A stretch of DNA of 64,000 nt from Bremia lactucae (Eukaryota > Oomycota > Peronosporomycetes > Peronosporales > Peronosporaceae): contig NW_027152196.1 of NCBI RefSeq assembly GCF_004359215.1, positions 259,539 to 323,538 of the forward strand. The letters run 5' to 3'. The notes under the pieces are model-generated. The model made no database searches, was not told the DNA's origin, and saw only the letters and a program-made list of their open reading frames with translations. A program made the translations under genes and the position numbers. Shown piece after piece: positions 42,835 through 54,962 of the stretch. Position 1 is the stretch's first letter, and each line of letters begins with the position of its first letter.

Positions 42835-44292
42835 TCACGTTGAGCGTATTTATTCTAAATTTCTCGGCTTACAGATGGCCGTTGTCCCATAAGTGATCCC
42901 CTTAATTGAGTGCACCTATGTGCATCTTGCATAAGGGTGGGTCACTATGTGAACCTCGCCCAAGTGGTCGGTCAATAATTTTCACATGATCAAGTAAACT
43001 CAAGGGTTACGACTAAGGTAAATAAATCTATTTTAAAAATATATTATTAATCTAAATACTGCAAGGCTCTGCCTCTATTTTGACTACTGCTAACTCGAAG
43101 AAAATTAGTTCGAAATAATTACTTGACAAATTCTCAACTTTAAGCATAAAATTGTATCGAACTCATTCTAATCTTTCGCCTCAAAGTGCCGCAATCTTTA
43201 TCACTCTATTTTCCCTCATAATCGAAGCAAGCTGCAGCTTAAGGTCAATGCATTATTTTTCAAATTATAGAAGCAGACAGTGCCTTAACTATGAAAGAGA
43301 AAGTCGGAAACTCAACAAATACGGCCTCTTCATTTTCACAATTCTTTGAATAATCGCACAAAAGCAATTTGAATTTTAATTATCGACTTCTACATACATG
43401 AACCGTAGCAATCTAAGGTCGTCATATTTTTGTCTAATTAAAAGCCAGAATCGACATTACGCCTCGCGACTTTTTTTAAAATTACGCAAAAGTATACTTT
43501 TAATTGACGCATTTCCTAAGAAACGACGCTAACATTTGGCTACATTATTGGACAATATGAAAATCTGAAAAAAAGTATAAGCTTTAACTCTAAAACTCAA
43601 AAAGTAAAAATAGGGAATCGGCAAAGGCACACTCCCCTTTTGGTATATGCACACATTTTCCTTTCCCCGTCTGTTAGTTTTAGTTGAATAAAAACTACAG
43701 ATTAAAATGACAACTTATAACATTTTTATTATTCCGCTATATCGCAAAATAAACAATTCTTCCTTTAGTCGTCGTCCTATGGACTTTAATACACTATCAC
43801 ACACACCCTAAATCACATTCGGAAATCGCTGTAGCCACACACCTTAACTTTCTACATGAGAGTAGTGTAATGGGTGTGACTGCCCCTGAGCACATCAGAA
43901 ACCGTGTTTTTGTTCGGCGGTGTTAGATGTATTGTTTCAAACTAGTGAGAAAATTTCAAAAGCCCACCGCACTTGATTGGCAAGTCATAAGAAGAGCGAA
44001 AAAAAGAGCAGCAAATCGAGCACGAGGGAGAAATTGAGCTGGAAATAACCGATAAGGGTCGGAGGTGCGCTCTTGCGCATGTATGTTAGTCTTTGGTGGT
44101 CAAGCTAAGGATGAATTTATTACATTTGCTCCAACCAACTTTTGCAGAAGTGCATACGAACCTTTCAAAAAGGCAAATCTTAGTGGTTTGTTTTGTACCC
44201 AGGGGGGAATCTATCGACGATTGTATAGGAATAACTGTTGATTATGGTTGCCGTGGAAGGACCATATAGTAACAACATTTTATGTGACGTCT
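42835..44292. other. Intergenic, AT-rich
   Basis: No gene seen. A frame at 43,152-43,349 looks like a secretion signal but starts with TTG and lacks a methionine, so it is not called. The stretch 42,880-42,970 holds short GC-rich direct repeats around GTGCACCTATGTGCATC. Confidence 0.35.
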
Positions 44293-44362
44293 TTATTCAA
44301 TAAGTCGAGTATTAATTATTAACACTCTGGCATTAAGTTGCCACTTTGCCCTTCCATTGTTC

Positions 44363-45394
44363 TTACTTTTGAAACAACGAGTCAACAAACCACTCATCCA
44401 TGTACCCATCACCAAGGACCTCCTTAATATCCTTTGCTTTGTCCAGCTGCGTGCTAAACGGCACGCGTTGATCCGTCTTGGAGCCCGGACCAGTGTTTCC
44501 ATACTCGGCAAAAGTCACTGTATCCAGACTGGCTGAATCACCCCATGGAGACCACCCTTTGGGATCGATGTGGCTCCCGAGTTGGCATTTTTGAAATACA
44601 ACACGAGCATAAGGGTTCCACGGACGCCCTAAGAAGGTCGGGCCAGTCCCTGTGACTTGGCAGTTATTGAAAACGTACCCATTCTCGTTCTCCGGCTTCG
44701 TATTGCCATTGGCAGTAAGCCAGCCCTTTCCAATCGACTCAATGGTACAGGATTCAAACCACGCTACGGCATTTTGGCCAAACACAAAGTCCACGGCACC
44801 ACGAATGTGGGACTTGACATAGAGTTGCCGACCTTTGTGGGCAAACAACGTGTCCTGATATCCCTTAATGCTGCAAGCATAGAAACCCTGGCTTTTTCCA
44901 GACGAGGAGATGGCTACAGCTTGACCATTTATCTCAATTTGGCCAGCGGTATTGGCTACATTGAGGTTATAGACTTTTGCCGACGCAGATTCAATACCGA
45001 GGGTACTCGTGAGAAAGTTACGATTCGAGGTCACGCTTGACGGCAAATCGTTTTGAGATTTGGAATGAGTGATGGTCACCTGGTTTTGCGTGTAATCGGT
45101 CGTATCACACGTGTACCCCTGGATAATTAGGGATTTCACGTCCTTGCCGATAAAAATTTGCTCATTAAAAGTGCCAGGAAAGATGAAGAGCGACTGAGGG
45201 CTGGACGACGCTTGAAGTTGTGCAACGCCTAGATTTATAGTTGTTACACTTCCCGCGTATTTGCCCGTGCTATCAACAACGACGGCTCCTGGTGGCGGCG
45301 TCGTTCTTGCATTCGGCGATCCGTTGCAGTCGTCTCCATACGTGGTTACGACAAAGGTAGCACAGACGGCCAATGAATACGACAAGAAACGCAT
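44363..45394 (-). CDS. PME2: secreted pectin methylesterase (CE8)
   Basis: 343 aa, single exon, minus strand. The signal peptide is about 1-20 (MRFLSYSLAVCATFVVTTYG). It has the full CE8 set at the same positions as PME1: GQAVAI (Q158), GYQDTLF (D181), GAVDFVFG (D202) and GRPWNPYARVVF (R257, W259). It keeps the WSPWGDSASLDT loop that PME1 has shortened. The predicted role is de-esterification of host pectin. The 3' part is almost identical to PME1 while the N-terminal third is clearly diverged. It points the same way as LPMO2, about 2.7 kb upstream of it in transcription order. Confidence 0.95.
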   Translation of the reverse strand: MRFLSYSLAVCATFVVTTYGDDCNGSPNARTTPPPGAVVVDSTGKYAGSVTTINLGVAQLQASSSPQSLFIFPGTFNEQIFIGKDVKSLIIQGYTCDTTDYTQNQVTITHSKSQNDLPSSVTSNRNFLTSTLGIESASAKVYNLNVANTAGQIEINGQAVAISSSGKSQGFYACSIKGYQDTLFAHKGRQLYVKSHIRGAVDFVFGQNAVAWFESCTIESIGKGWLTANGNTKPENENGYVFNNCQVTGTGPTFLGRPWNPYARVVFQKCQLGSHIDPKGWSPWGDSASLDTVTFAEYGNTGPGSKTDQRVPFSTQLDKAKDIKEVLGDGYMDEWFVDSLFQK

Positions 45395-46620
45395 TATTTA
45401 CGTTGTTGATGAAAGCGGCAAAAGAATAACTGCCAAGGCTGAAGAGGACTCTTTGCGATGCCTCATCCCCAAGGCTTCGGATCAGACATCGCGCAACTGT
45501 TCTTATTAAAAACCCATCGCGCCGTTAAGCTGTATTTTTATTTAACGGATTATTATTTACTTTTACAATTGGAAACGACATATTCTCATGGTGGCCGTAA
45601 TCTGATTTTTTATTGTTAGATGGCTGTTTTTTAGATCGGTAATTTGACCACGTGGTGCTCTAAGAAGCAAGGAGTATCGTTGAGGAGACTTTATCATGCA
45701 CAATAATATTGCGATCGATACTACTATTATAATATTGGCTTGCACATGAGGCCACTAATTTGAAAACTCTTCGAAGGAACAGCTAGATCAGAAATTCGAA
45801 GGACGAGATCTCACCGAAATGTGAATTTAAATTTCTCGTAATGTCTCCACATTGAGAAAAACGACTAATACTGTAAAGTACAAATCCTTCCTAAATTTAC
45901 AACGAGGAGCAGATATTCAATAATTTACAGTACAAGCTTTGTGAGCTGCTTTCTTAGTATTCTTTGTTTAAGCATGTACCGATTAGTCTTATGATTCCTT
46001 TATATTGTCCAAGAGAGAGTTAGCGGATTGGGATTGTTTTCTTGACAGGGAGTTAACCTTCCGGACGATTCTGTCCACTTTGGCTGTAAAAAAGACAAAG
46101 CAAACAATCGCTTCTGCATTTTTTGCACACGGATACTGTTTATATGGATTGTGGCTGGCCACTCACTCCGAACCCAGGTAGGACAGGCATGGGAGGAAAC
46201 AATTCTTGAATCAAGTTCTAGTATCACACTGAACCATGCTCGCTTTTATATCATTAACTGAGGGTCTTTGTGCACGTATGAGATTTCGCTCCACGTGTTC
46301 CGCGTTTACTTCGCTGGAATCGCAGCCGCTTATCTGACGCTAGTAATGCAGTCAAAGCTGCGATTGGCTTATACGTTGGACCAACCGGCTTGTTTGGGTA
46401 ATGATATGTAAACGATATTTAAGTATTTTCGCTCACACTTTCGCGAAAACAAATTTTGATTGGCTGTAAAGGATTTTTATTTTTAATCATAATTTCTCGA
46501 TAAATTAAGGTCATACGAAATCCTCTTGAACGGAATGTTACATCTGAATCAGAATGCAATATTTCACTTATCTTTAGTTAAGAAGGATAGCTTGTATTGG
46601 ACGGTTAATAAATAACATTT
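45395..46620. other. PME2 upstream region and intergenic sequence
   Basis: I see no gene. A minus-strand frame at 46,000-46,227 starts at GTG and lacks any recognisable motif. A CT-rich stretch and a TATATTG-like word lie near 45,990-46,010. The first 100-150 bp before the PME2 ATG presumably hold its promoter. Confidence 0.35.
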
Positions 46621-46624
46621 ATCA

Positions 46625-47090
46625 TTAATTTAGAGAGCCTATACCTATACAAATCCTAATTCAAGGGATTCAAGGCTCGTAGAACCAAGCGGCAACTAGT
46701 GCCCAAGAGTATATACCTTAGAAAGCTTCTATCTCTTACAGATCAAAATGCACAAGCTTGAGGAAGGCACTTGATGCTTTAAGATCAAAAAGGGAACTGC
46801 ACTTTATTTAATTATTTAATCTAAAACCTTACCCTAGATAAACCAAAATAGATTTCGGCCGCAGATTTATGTTTGGCGGCGACCACATTTATTAGCCATA
46901 AATGGGATTTGAGTCATTAACTATTTTAGAATAGAATAAAAGGGTATTTTACCCATAAAGTAAATGTACCACAACAACGGTTCTCCAACCGATGTCATTA
47001 CCTATTTTAAAATAGAATAAAATGGTATTTTACCCATAAAGTAAATGTACACTCAACAACGGTTCTCCAACCGATGTGTGCCCCATTACA
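46625..47090 (-). repeat. LTR-A, truncated solo LTR with internal 81-bp tandem duplication
   Basis: The right end TGTGCCCCATTACA reverses the LTR-A start. The inner end is missing. The segment from GTCATTA at 46,913 is repeated from 46,994 (ATAAAAGGGTATTTTACCC versus ATAAAATGGTATTTTACCC), so the U3 part occurs twice in tandem. Confidence 0.7.
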
Positions 47091-47500
47091 CTTACTGCAA
47101 AGAGTGACCTTTCACTAGATACTGAGTGCACACAACCTAGTCCCAGCAAGGCCTTTCGGAAATTTACTACTCCGTGAATAAACTTCCTGTTATTTGAGCG
47201 CAGACGTAGAAATGTGTAGCAAGTGCAGTGCCACAAAATTATATTTCGTTTTCTCGTTTAGCTTTTTTGGATAACTAGTAGCAGATTGGAGTTCGGACTT
47301 TTTGTATGATTGATGAGGGAAATTCGCAATTTTGGCAGATATTTAGGGGGATTTTCGGGGGTTTCGGAGATAAGCCTTTAATTGGTCACAGCCTTGCCAA
47401 CCCCTGTACTAATTTCTAGTCAGCCTTCCAACACCTTTGCCGCGCTGCAACTTCAAGCGGTAAACACGATTTCTTCATAGACAGCTCAAAACATGCCGCG
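47091..47500. other. Short spacer between LTR-A copies
   Basis: No gene or recognisable repeat seen. Confidence 0.3.
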
Positions 47501-48328
47501 TGCAATGAGGCAAACATCGGTTGGTGAACCGTTGTTGTGGTACATTTACTCTATAATAAAACACCCTTTTGTCCCATTTACAGTATTTAATTACTCTAAC
47601 GGGCTAAAGTTGCCCTAATGTTACACAATCCCCGAGAAGTACAGTTTGTGTACTTAAATAGATGGTCAATTGCTTAGATAGGAATTATATATAAGACAAT
47701 TCAATACAAAACAGTCTGAAAACTACTCCCTGCTTGGTAAGTGCGCACGAGGAGCCGGATTAACGCTTTTATGATGACACGTATATTAAAGTACTAAAAG
47801 CGTTGGGTAAGGTCGCTAAGGCGCGCACCACAACAAGCTCAATGCACGTGAGAAAAGTCTGTCAAACCGCGTCCTCGCTGTGCTAGGGTGTGTGCTTTAG
47901 TAGATAGTGGCCGTAATACGACGTGCCCGCCTACACTTACAGAAATCCCATTTATTATGGTAACAAATGTGGTCGCCGCCAGATATAAATCTGGCGGCCG
48001 AAATCTATTTTAATTAGGTAAGGTATGATTTTTAGATTTAATCATTGAATAAACTTTAGTTTCCCTTTTGATCTTAAAACGTCTAGTGCCTTCCTAAGGC
48101 TTGCACGCTGATCTGGAGCGATAGAAGACTTTCTGAGGTACATACTCTCGGGCACTAGTCGCTACTTGGTTCTTAAAATCCCTGAATCCCTTGAATTAGA
48201 ATTTCTTTAGCTTTTATAACTTGTACAACTCCCTGAGTTGTTAACACTTAAGTTATTCTATATAACTAAGAGACTCTTTGAGTCTATAAGTTTATCTCTG
48301 ACTTTAGGAGTGAGGTTGCTCCACTACA
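47501..48328 (+). repeat. LTR-A, 5' LTR of A3 with about 345-bp insertion
   Basis: It starts TGCAATGAGGCAAACATCGG and ends CTCCACTACA. Between 47,596 and 47,942 it carries sequence absent from other LTR-A copies. That insert contains a TGTTACAC...CTTACA bounded block (47,619-47,941) that may be a solo LTR of another family. Confidence 0.65.
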
Positions 48329-48356
48329 CCTGGTAGCACTCGTAGTCAATCTACGT

Positions 48357-49331
48357 ATGAGTCTTTATAAGACTAAGCCTCTACTGAAGTGGAAAAGTTT
48401 CCAGAGCTTTCAGAGGCGCAACGCACAGCCTATGAAAAGCTCAAAACTTTGTTTAGGGCTTGAACATATTCAGTTTATTATATCCAAGGGGCCAGAGGTC
48501 CTCCATGTAAGGCTTAAAGCCATCATGCAATACGAAATCTTGCTGATCGGACAGGTTCAGGATTACCTTGCGGCATCTTTGCCAACTCGGTTTATCTCTG
48601 TATTTAAATAACAGTCTAAATCTCACCTTTTAGTTGTCCATGCGAAGGCATTTGAGGAAATGGAGGGAGAAAACCTGCCTTTTTGGATAAGTCCATGGAG
48701 ATGTTTATTGACCCCGCCATGCTCTTAACATAACGGCAAATGGTGGCTATGGCCATTTCAAGCTCGGCAGAAGAGCCATGGAGTGGACACTATCTTGCAG
48801 CACGTCCATAAACGACGCTTTTCCCTCATATGATACGCTGACTAGCAAATGACATGCATGTTTGAGCTGCCTGATCAGGCTTTCCGCATTCGATCACAGC
48901 TACTAGCGACTCGACAGGGTAAACGTGCCCTAGGGGACTATGTCCAAGAGTTGAGTCCTCTCTTTACATCTATGCATCAAGACCCGGTGCAAGAAGCAAC
49001 CGTTGTGGCCATCTTTATGATGAGTCTCAATGAGGGGGTCGCCCGGACGGAATTATTCCGATATCATCCTGCTTCTTTCGACCACGCAATTTTCATAGCG
49101 TCACACGCTGTGTTCTACGCTAAATTTACTCGTGTTACCACGCTTTTTACGGCACAAGCATTTCTAGCACATATGTCACCGTCTAATAGAGCGGAACCCA
49201 TAAATGTAAAAAAAATAAGCGTTGTTGAGAAGAGAAAAAAAGTGTTTCAAGCTGTAGAACAGCATAAGAACGTCCGTGGATGTTATATGTGCGAAAGCAC
49301 GAAACATTTACGCCCGAACTGTCCCCTTTGA
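48357..49331 (+). pseudogene. gag of element A3 with zinc knuckle
   Basis: The N-terminal part is 48,357-48,611. After a broken stretch the capsid region runs 48,849-49,331 and ends in a CCHC zinc knuckle CYMCESTKHLRPNC (CX2CX4HX4C). The KEGKALGDYVQE-type capsid core is recognisable as QGKRALGDYVQELS. The frame is broken between the two parts. Confidence 0.8.
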
Positions 49332-49479
49332 AATACGCGTATAGCTCGAAAGAGCACACACTCCGACCTATACCAGAAATTTGGTACGGTGCGGGAAAAC
49401 GTCGGTACCCAGTAGGTACGAGGCGCCCCACTGGGGGAGATCTAGGCTCTGTCGAACGTCTAGGAGGTATAAGTAAACA

Positions 49480-49910
49480 GACCCTAGCCCTAATTAGTTC
49501 GCTGCGTACTGGCACGGAGCGTGAGTACAAGCCGTTCTTGCTAGTCGCCCATGCGACTGTGAAGCGTTATGATCAGCCATGGTCAATTTATATTGACTCC
49601 GGAGCGTCTTGCAATTATGCTCGACGTCTTTACCTTGAAGTAAGTCAATAAACACGTTAAGGCGCTTAAAGTGCATGAAAGTGATACAGTCCCTGTCCGC
49701 TTTGCGACTGATATTCGTGTCACCGTTCCTAAAGTTCTGTTTAACTTAGGTAAAAAAAAAAGTTTCTAGACTTGACAGTGTGGAACGCTGTCTTGTCCTT
49801 GATTTGGATTTAAGATATGACCTCATCCTTGGTATGGCTTGGCTTGAATGTCATGAGCCATGGATCGATTGGGGGTCTAGGACCTTGGGAACCACGCGTA
49901 ATGTTCCTAG
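49480..49910 (+). pseudogene. Aspartic protease of element A3
   Basis: The active-site motif SIYIDSGASCNYARRL (about 49,590) is followed after a frameshift by LVLDLDLRYDLILGMAWL (about 49,795), the usual two halves of a retroelement protease. Confidence 0.75.
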
Positions 49911-52900
49911 CACAGCTTTGAAGAGTCATGAACCCACCTTTGCTTTGCAAGAAAAGCGCTATTGGCGCGAATTACTAACTAAATCTGTCGGTGTTTTAGA
50001 CATTGGAATGTCTGAGTTAGTAAATTCCAATGTTGAAGACATTATTTCTGAGCCGGACCAAGAAAAGGGCGGCACAACACGTACATGCCAATTGTGTCAT
50101 TACTGACACTCCTTATGTTACCACCTCGGCCGACCACACTAGGTGGACTTAGTATACCACTCGACGTGACTCAGGTATCACACCCTTCATGACTCGACCT
50201 TAGGCGTACAATGCTTTCAGCATTCAGTGAATTATCATTACAACGAAGGTCACTAGCCAAGGGATTTCGGGTCAAACCCTTTTAATGCACGTGAAGTGAC
50301 TCACTGGACGAGGAAGTTGAGTTACCTAACTTTGTCGGATGTCAATTCGACACCAGCTCTGGTATAGATTTAATACAGGCTGAAACATTTGGGAAAGTGA
50401 ATGTCCAGTTCTTTAAGAGGTCTACTTTCTCTACTTCAAGACAGGAGAGACGCAAAGCGTCTACTTCCTCACAAAGTGATACGTGACAAAAAATGTCGGT
50501 GTCGAATGAGGAGATATGCTTTCTCGTACCATTCCAGCCTCGTGCTTAGCGCGGAAGAAATCGTCAATGACGTCATACTGTTCTTTTGGTAAAGGCCACT
50601 GTCGGGTGACGCAGTATTTCGTTCCAAGGACCAACCCAATTTCATGACAGACACCTCTATCCGGGGGTAAAACAGATGGTGGATATTACATACCACATCT
50701 TGGAATTCCTTAATCGAGGAATAAAAGGGATCCGTAGGGTCTTTAAGGATCGATGACCCATTTCGCGCACTAAGTGCAGCATTGGTGTCATCCAGGACAG
50801 CTTCGTCTAGAAGTGACGATGAGCTTAACTTAATCGTTGGTCGAATGACCACCGTCTCAGATAAGTCACCAACCTTTTATAGCTCGGCCGCACTCATCGA
50901 TAGACATTTCGTCTCGCTCTAATAAAGCATGTAACGAAGGGATTGCCGCAAGGCTAACTTCTCCCTCGATGTTACCATTCACACTATTTACAAGCGTATG
51001 TAAGTGCTCTCTAAAAAGCCAAATAGTAAATGGCGCATTGTACATGCTTATGATAAGCTTAATGCTGCCACTATACCAGCACAAATCCTAATTCCTATGA
51101 AAGGATGTTCTTCAGAACAATATGGTGAGATGTTCAATGTACAGTGCACTTGACTTAGTCGATGGATATTACCAACTGCTCATGCGAGCTAGTAATATCT
51201 CGCTTACATTGGCTAGCACCCCAAGCGGTATGTTATGGGAGTAGTTGGTTATGCCACAAGGGCTTTTCAACGCCCCGGCAACATTTAATCGTCTAGTGAC
51301 GCAACATTTCCGCCCTCATCCAGGTTATGCACAGACTTATTTCGATGACATATTTGTCCGTAGTCCTGCGGAGCAGGGCCAGACGGATGTGGAAATCCAC
51401 ATATACCAGTTGTGAGCAGTGCTCGAGTGTATGCGAACAAAGAGATTGTATGCCAATGTATTAGAATGCATTTTTGGCGCAGAAGAATTTTTTTTTTAGG
51501 ATGCTTCATTGAAAAGCGAGGCCTTAGAGTGGATCCCGCTAAGGTGAAAGCCATAGTAGATTGGCCGGTTCCTAAGATTAAAAGGATTTGCGCAAGTGGT
51601 TGGGTTTTGCTAACTATTTACACAAATATAGCGAAAATTATTCTGATATGACTAGGCCATCATCTAATCTCCCTAAAAAGGTGCTGGACTAAGCCAGAGC
51701 ATAATGCCTTTCAAGCAGTTGAGGATATTCGTATCCATGCCCCAAATCTGGCACTGCCAAGTCCAAATCGGCCTTTCAGGTTCGTCTGTGACGCATCGGA
51801 TTTTGCCATTGGCAGTGCTCTGTTACAAAGATATGATGCTGGGCGTAAACGTGTAATTTCGTTCGAGTCTAGACAGTTTCAAGCTGCGGAAAAGAACCTA
51901 TAAGTTCAGGACAAATATTTACTTGCAATGAAGTCTACTCTTGTCAAATTCTAAGCCGTTTTTGATATACAGACCACGCGTCATTACGAACTGCGACTAA
52001 GTCGCCCCATCTCTCGTAGAGAATGGCTTGATGGCTATCCTTTTTCGCCGAATACAATTTCGAGGTAGATCAAAAGCCTCATAAGCAGAATGCTTTGGCT
52101 GATGTGTTATCACGCAGGCCGGATTATGAGCTCTCTCATTTAATGACAATATTTTTGCCTATTAGTGGATAAATTCATTTGGCTTACGTTTAGAATCAAC
52201 AGTGCAGCTCTGCCACGAGCTCCAAACAGCACTGACTCGGGTTTTAAATTGTCGACACTTTTGCGTGCAAGGTTACATCGATTTTCTATCGATAACGACC
52301 TGTTGCTTATTGCACTGACACTGCGGACCCTCCCGCGTTTCCTTGTTCCTCATGATGAGAATTGAAGTACCGAATCCTCTATGAGGCACACGATACTGTC
52401 CTTGGTGGTCATCCCGGTAGAGAAAAGACCTACGGCTACGTTAGTCAAATTTATTGGTGGCGCAAACTTTATAAATAGGTCAACACATTCGTTCGCACAT
52501 GCAAAACTTTCCACGAGTTAGACCCTCGGCGCATGCTGCTCCACCACTGGCAAGTCTGCCCGTACCCACAGGGTGTTGGGAGTATATTGGTATGGATTTT
52601 GTTTTCGGCCCTACCGAAAGATTCGGCCGGGAACTCTGGCACTGTGGTCTTTGTTGACCTATTGAGCAAAATGGCTCACTTAGCGGCTGTGCCGGATTCC
52701 ATTAATGGTGAAGGTACAACATGCTGTTTATTGATCGCGTGTTTCGACAACACGGTTTGCCAGTGGCTTTGTCTCTGATCGGGACCCCCATTTCACGAAT
52801 AAATTTTTTAAATCAATTTTCCGAATTTTTGGCACCACATTGGACATGTCCACCGCGGACCATCCGCAGATTGACGGTCAAACGGAATTTGTCAGTCGTG

Positions 52901-53659
52901 TCATTGAAGAAGTTTTACGCAATGTGTGGTCCGACTCGAAAGCGCTGGGGCTCAATGCTCCCAGTGGTGGAATTTGCATTAAATAACGCTGTCCGTGTAT
53001 CTAGAGACTATTATCCGCTCTATCTTAGCGGTCTCACTCACTCACGCGTTCAATTAACGCTGCCTTGGTAGGGGAGAATTAGCCGATAAGCTTGCATATA
53101 TCAACCCAGTAACCATTCGTAAACAAGTAAGCGAGTTTTCTGCGACGCGGTTATTGTCTTAAAACATGTACGTGACACGATGGCTGATAGCCAAGCCAAA
53201 CAATAAGAACAAGCATATGCCAAAGGCTGAAGCTGTACTAATTCTTATGCGGTTGGAGACAGAGTTTCTTTAACGCTAACAATCTTCCTACTAACTTGGT
53301 TTCCGCGGTCTTCAAGACCAAACTACACCTGCGCTATATTAGATCATGACCTAGCTTGTACGTTAACCTTTCCTTGTAAGCTGCGTACTTACCAAGTGTT
53401 TTACGTGTCTTGCTTAAGCCATATCAATACCCTTCCTACATGGACTTGAAGGCGCTTGCACCGAAAGAGACGGCAATTTCGCAGATTGCTGCATCCGCAC
53501 CAGGATGTCTAGCTGAAACTTTAAACGAGGCCCAGCGTTTAAAGACGGTTTTGGACCACCTCAAAAGAGCCCTTAACCCTAGCAAGGCTCTCGGAAATAA
53601 GTTGCACCTCGTGCTTTAGGGCATCAAATATTTCCGCCGAGATTTCGGCCCCTCCCGCG

Positions 53660-53842
53660 GTGCTTGATGCGCGAGGGAACCTCCATTTTCACGTGGGGGA
53701 CTTTTTAAAGCGACACCGTCGTAAAGGTCAATCCCAGTCTCTGGTAAAGTGGCTGGGGCACCCCTGTTCTGAAAACTCTTGGGAGTTTGAGGTACCCCTT
53801 CGGCAAGATCGCCCGTACACCGTTGAAGTTTTTGTGCGCTAA
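53660..53842 (+). pseudogene. Chromodomain at integrase C-terminus of A3
   Basis: An HRRKGQSQSLVKWLGHP block followed by SENSWEFE fits the chromodomain pattern (LVKWxGxPxxxxSWE). It places family A among chromovirus-like gypsy elements, which target chromatin marks. The upstream integrase is out of frame. Confidence 0.7.
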
Positions 53843-54962
53843 GGTCAGGGTCAATTTGCGCCGAACGATGCTTCCCACCACCAGAATTGGAAATAGGTTT
53901 GACCCATGGCTGATCAACCCAAGCACTGAAATATTGGGTGGGCCTATCCTCCTTTCGTGGCATAAATTACAAACATAACTGGCCTATGACCTTAAGCTTG
54001 ACGAAAGAAAACGAAGTTTCCATTCCAAACAAACATCAGCCACATCTTTAGAATCACTGCAATTTAAAAAATTGCGGAAGTGGCGGACCCGATGGACCCA
54101 ATCCTCAAATGAGACTTCATTTTCACTTCTTGTTTCGTTTGGAAACAAAACGATCGAAATTTTCCTCATTGAGGTCATCGAAGCTCCACGGGCCTAATCA
54201 TGCAACATGTAAGATAGTAACTTCACGTCAGTACCTTTGGCGTCAGGTATCGCTGAAGGAAAGCGTCGCGAGCAGCGAACCCCTGCGGCAAGTATACCTT
54301 GATTCCGGAGGTCCACATGGTCAAGTTGCGACCCGTGGTCTCTTTGAGACGCTCTTCCACTCTAAATGGAGTGAGTCGATATTTACTGTGATCTTTAGTC
54401 TTCGCTATAACGGCAGCCAGGCGACAAGCTTGTTCCTCTATGAGGATTGTCCGCCATTGATCTTCATCGAGCGGATTCATTATAATGTTGGACTCAGGGT
54501 CCTGTGTCCTGCGCAATGCAGTTAAGAGACCGGCGGCAACATGTTCTGGGAACGAATTTAGGGCCGCCTATATTCATCCGGAGGAGAAGGCCTGTAAGAG
54601 CGACGCTCTTTTTCCTCATCTTTTGATGCAGTGTGATTTTCATTGCCCACTATTCCTTCGTCGTCGAGGAAGGTCCTAAGAGTATGCCGCTCACGCTTTA
54701 TCGTCATGGGACAAAGGGATGCCAAACACAAAAAAATCGGCTTGCTGTTTATGTACCGAACTCAAAGAGGAAATGAAGCGAATGCTGTCATTCAGATTTA
54801 ACAGTCTGATAGGGGAAGGTTTAATGGGCACACATCGGTTGGTTAACTGCTGTTGTGGTACATTTACATTTTAAGCAAAATACCCTTTTATCCTATTTGA
54901 CAATAGTTAATGACTTAAATCCCATTTATTATGGGTAGCAATGTGGTCGCCGCCAGATATAA

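Larger units (their letters stand above)
39290..45394. repeat. Large inverted repeat: PME1 arm (39,290-40,375) and PME2 arm (44,293-45,394)
   Basis: The two PME genes and about 60 bp of 3' flank (CAATGGAAGGGCAA, ATGCCAGAGTGT) are near-identical in opposite orientation, separated by about 3.9 kb that contains LPMO2. Divergence is uneven: about 32 differences in the first 130 residues against about 14 plus one indel in the last 213. Confidence 0.85.
47501..54962 (+). mobile_element. Ty3/gypsy element A3, chromodomain-type, near full length but dead
   Basis: The order is 5' LTR-A (47,501-48,328), primer site TGGTAGCAC (48,331-48,339), gag (48,357-49,331), protease (about 49,480-49,900), linker, RT (catalytic YFDDIFV at about 51,340), RNase H (about 51,700-52,130), integrase (about 52,450-53,000, GLPVALSLIGT region and HPQIDGQTEFV-like block), chromodomain (53,660-53,780), and a 3' LTR-A from 54,820 cut at about 54,962 by another transposon. 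The pol linker and the start of RT (50,488-51,003) are on the minus strand. Stops and frameshifts are frequent. It is the best copy for reading family A. Confidence 0.85.

Noticed and set aside
43152..43349. Small secreted-protein-like frame
   Set aside because: It starts with TTG, has no in-frame ATG ahead of the hydrophobic stretch, and shows no RxLR or CRN motif.
46000..46227. 75-codon minus-strand frame
   Set aside because: It starts at GTG and has no recognisable sequence.
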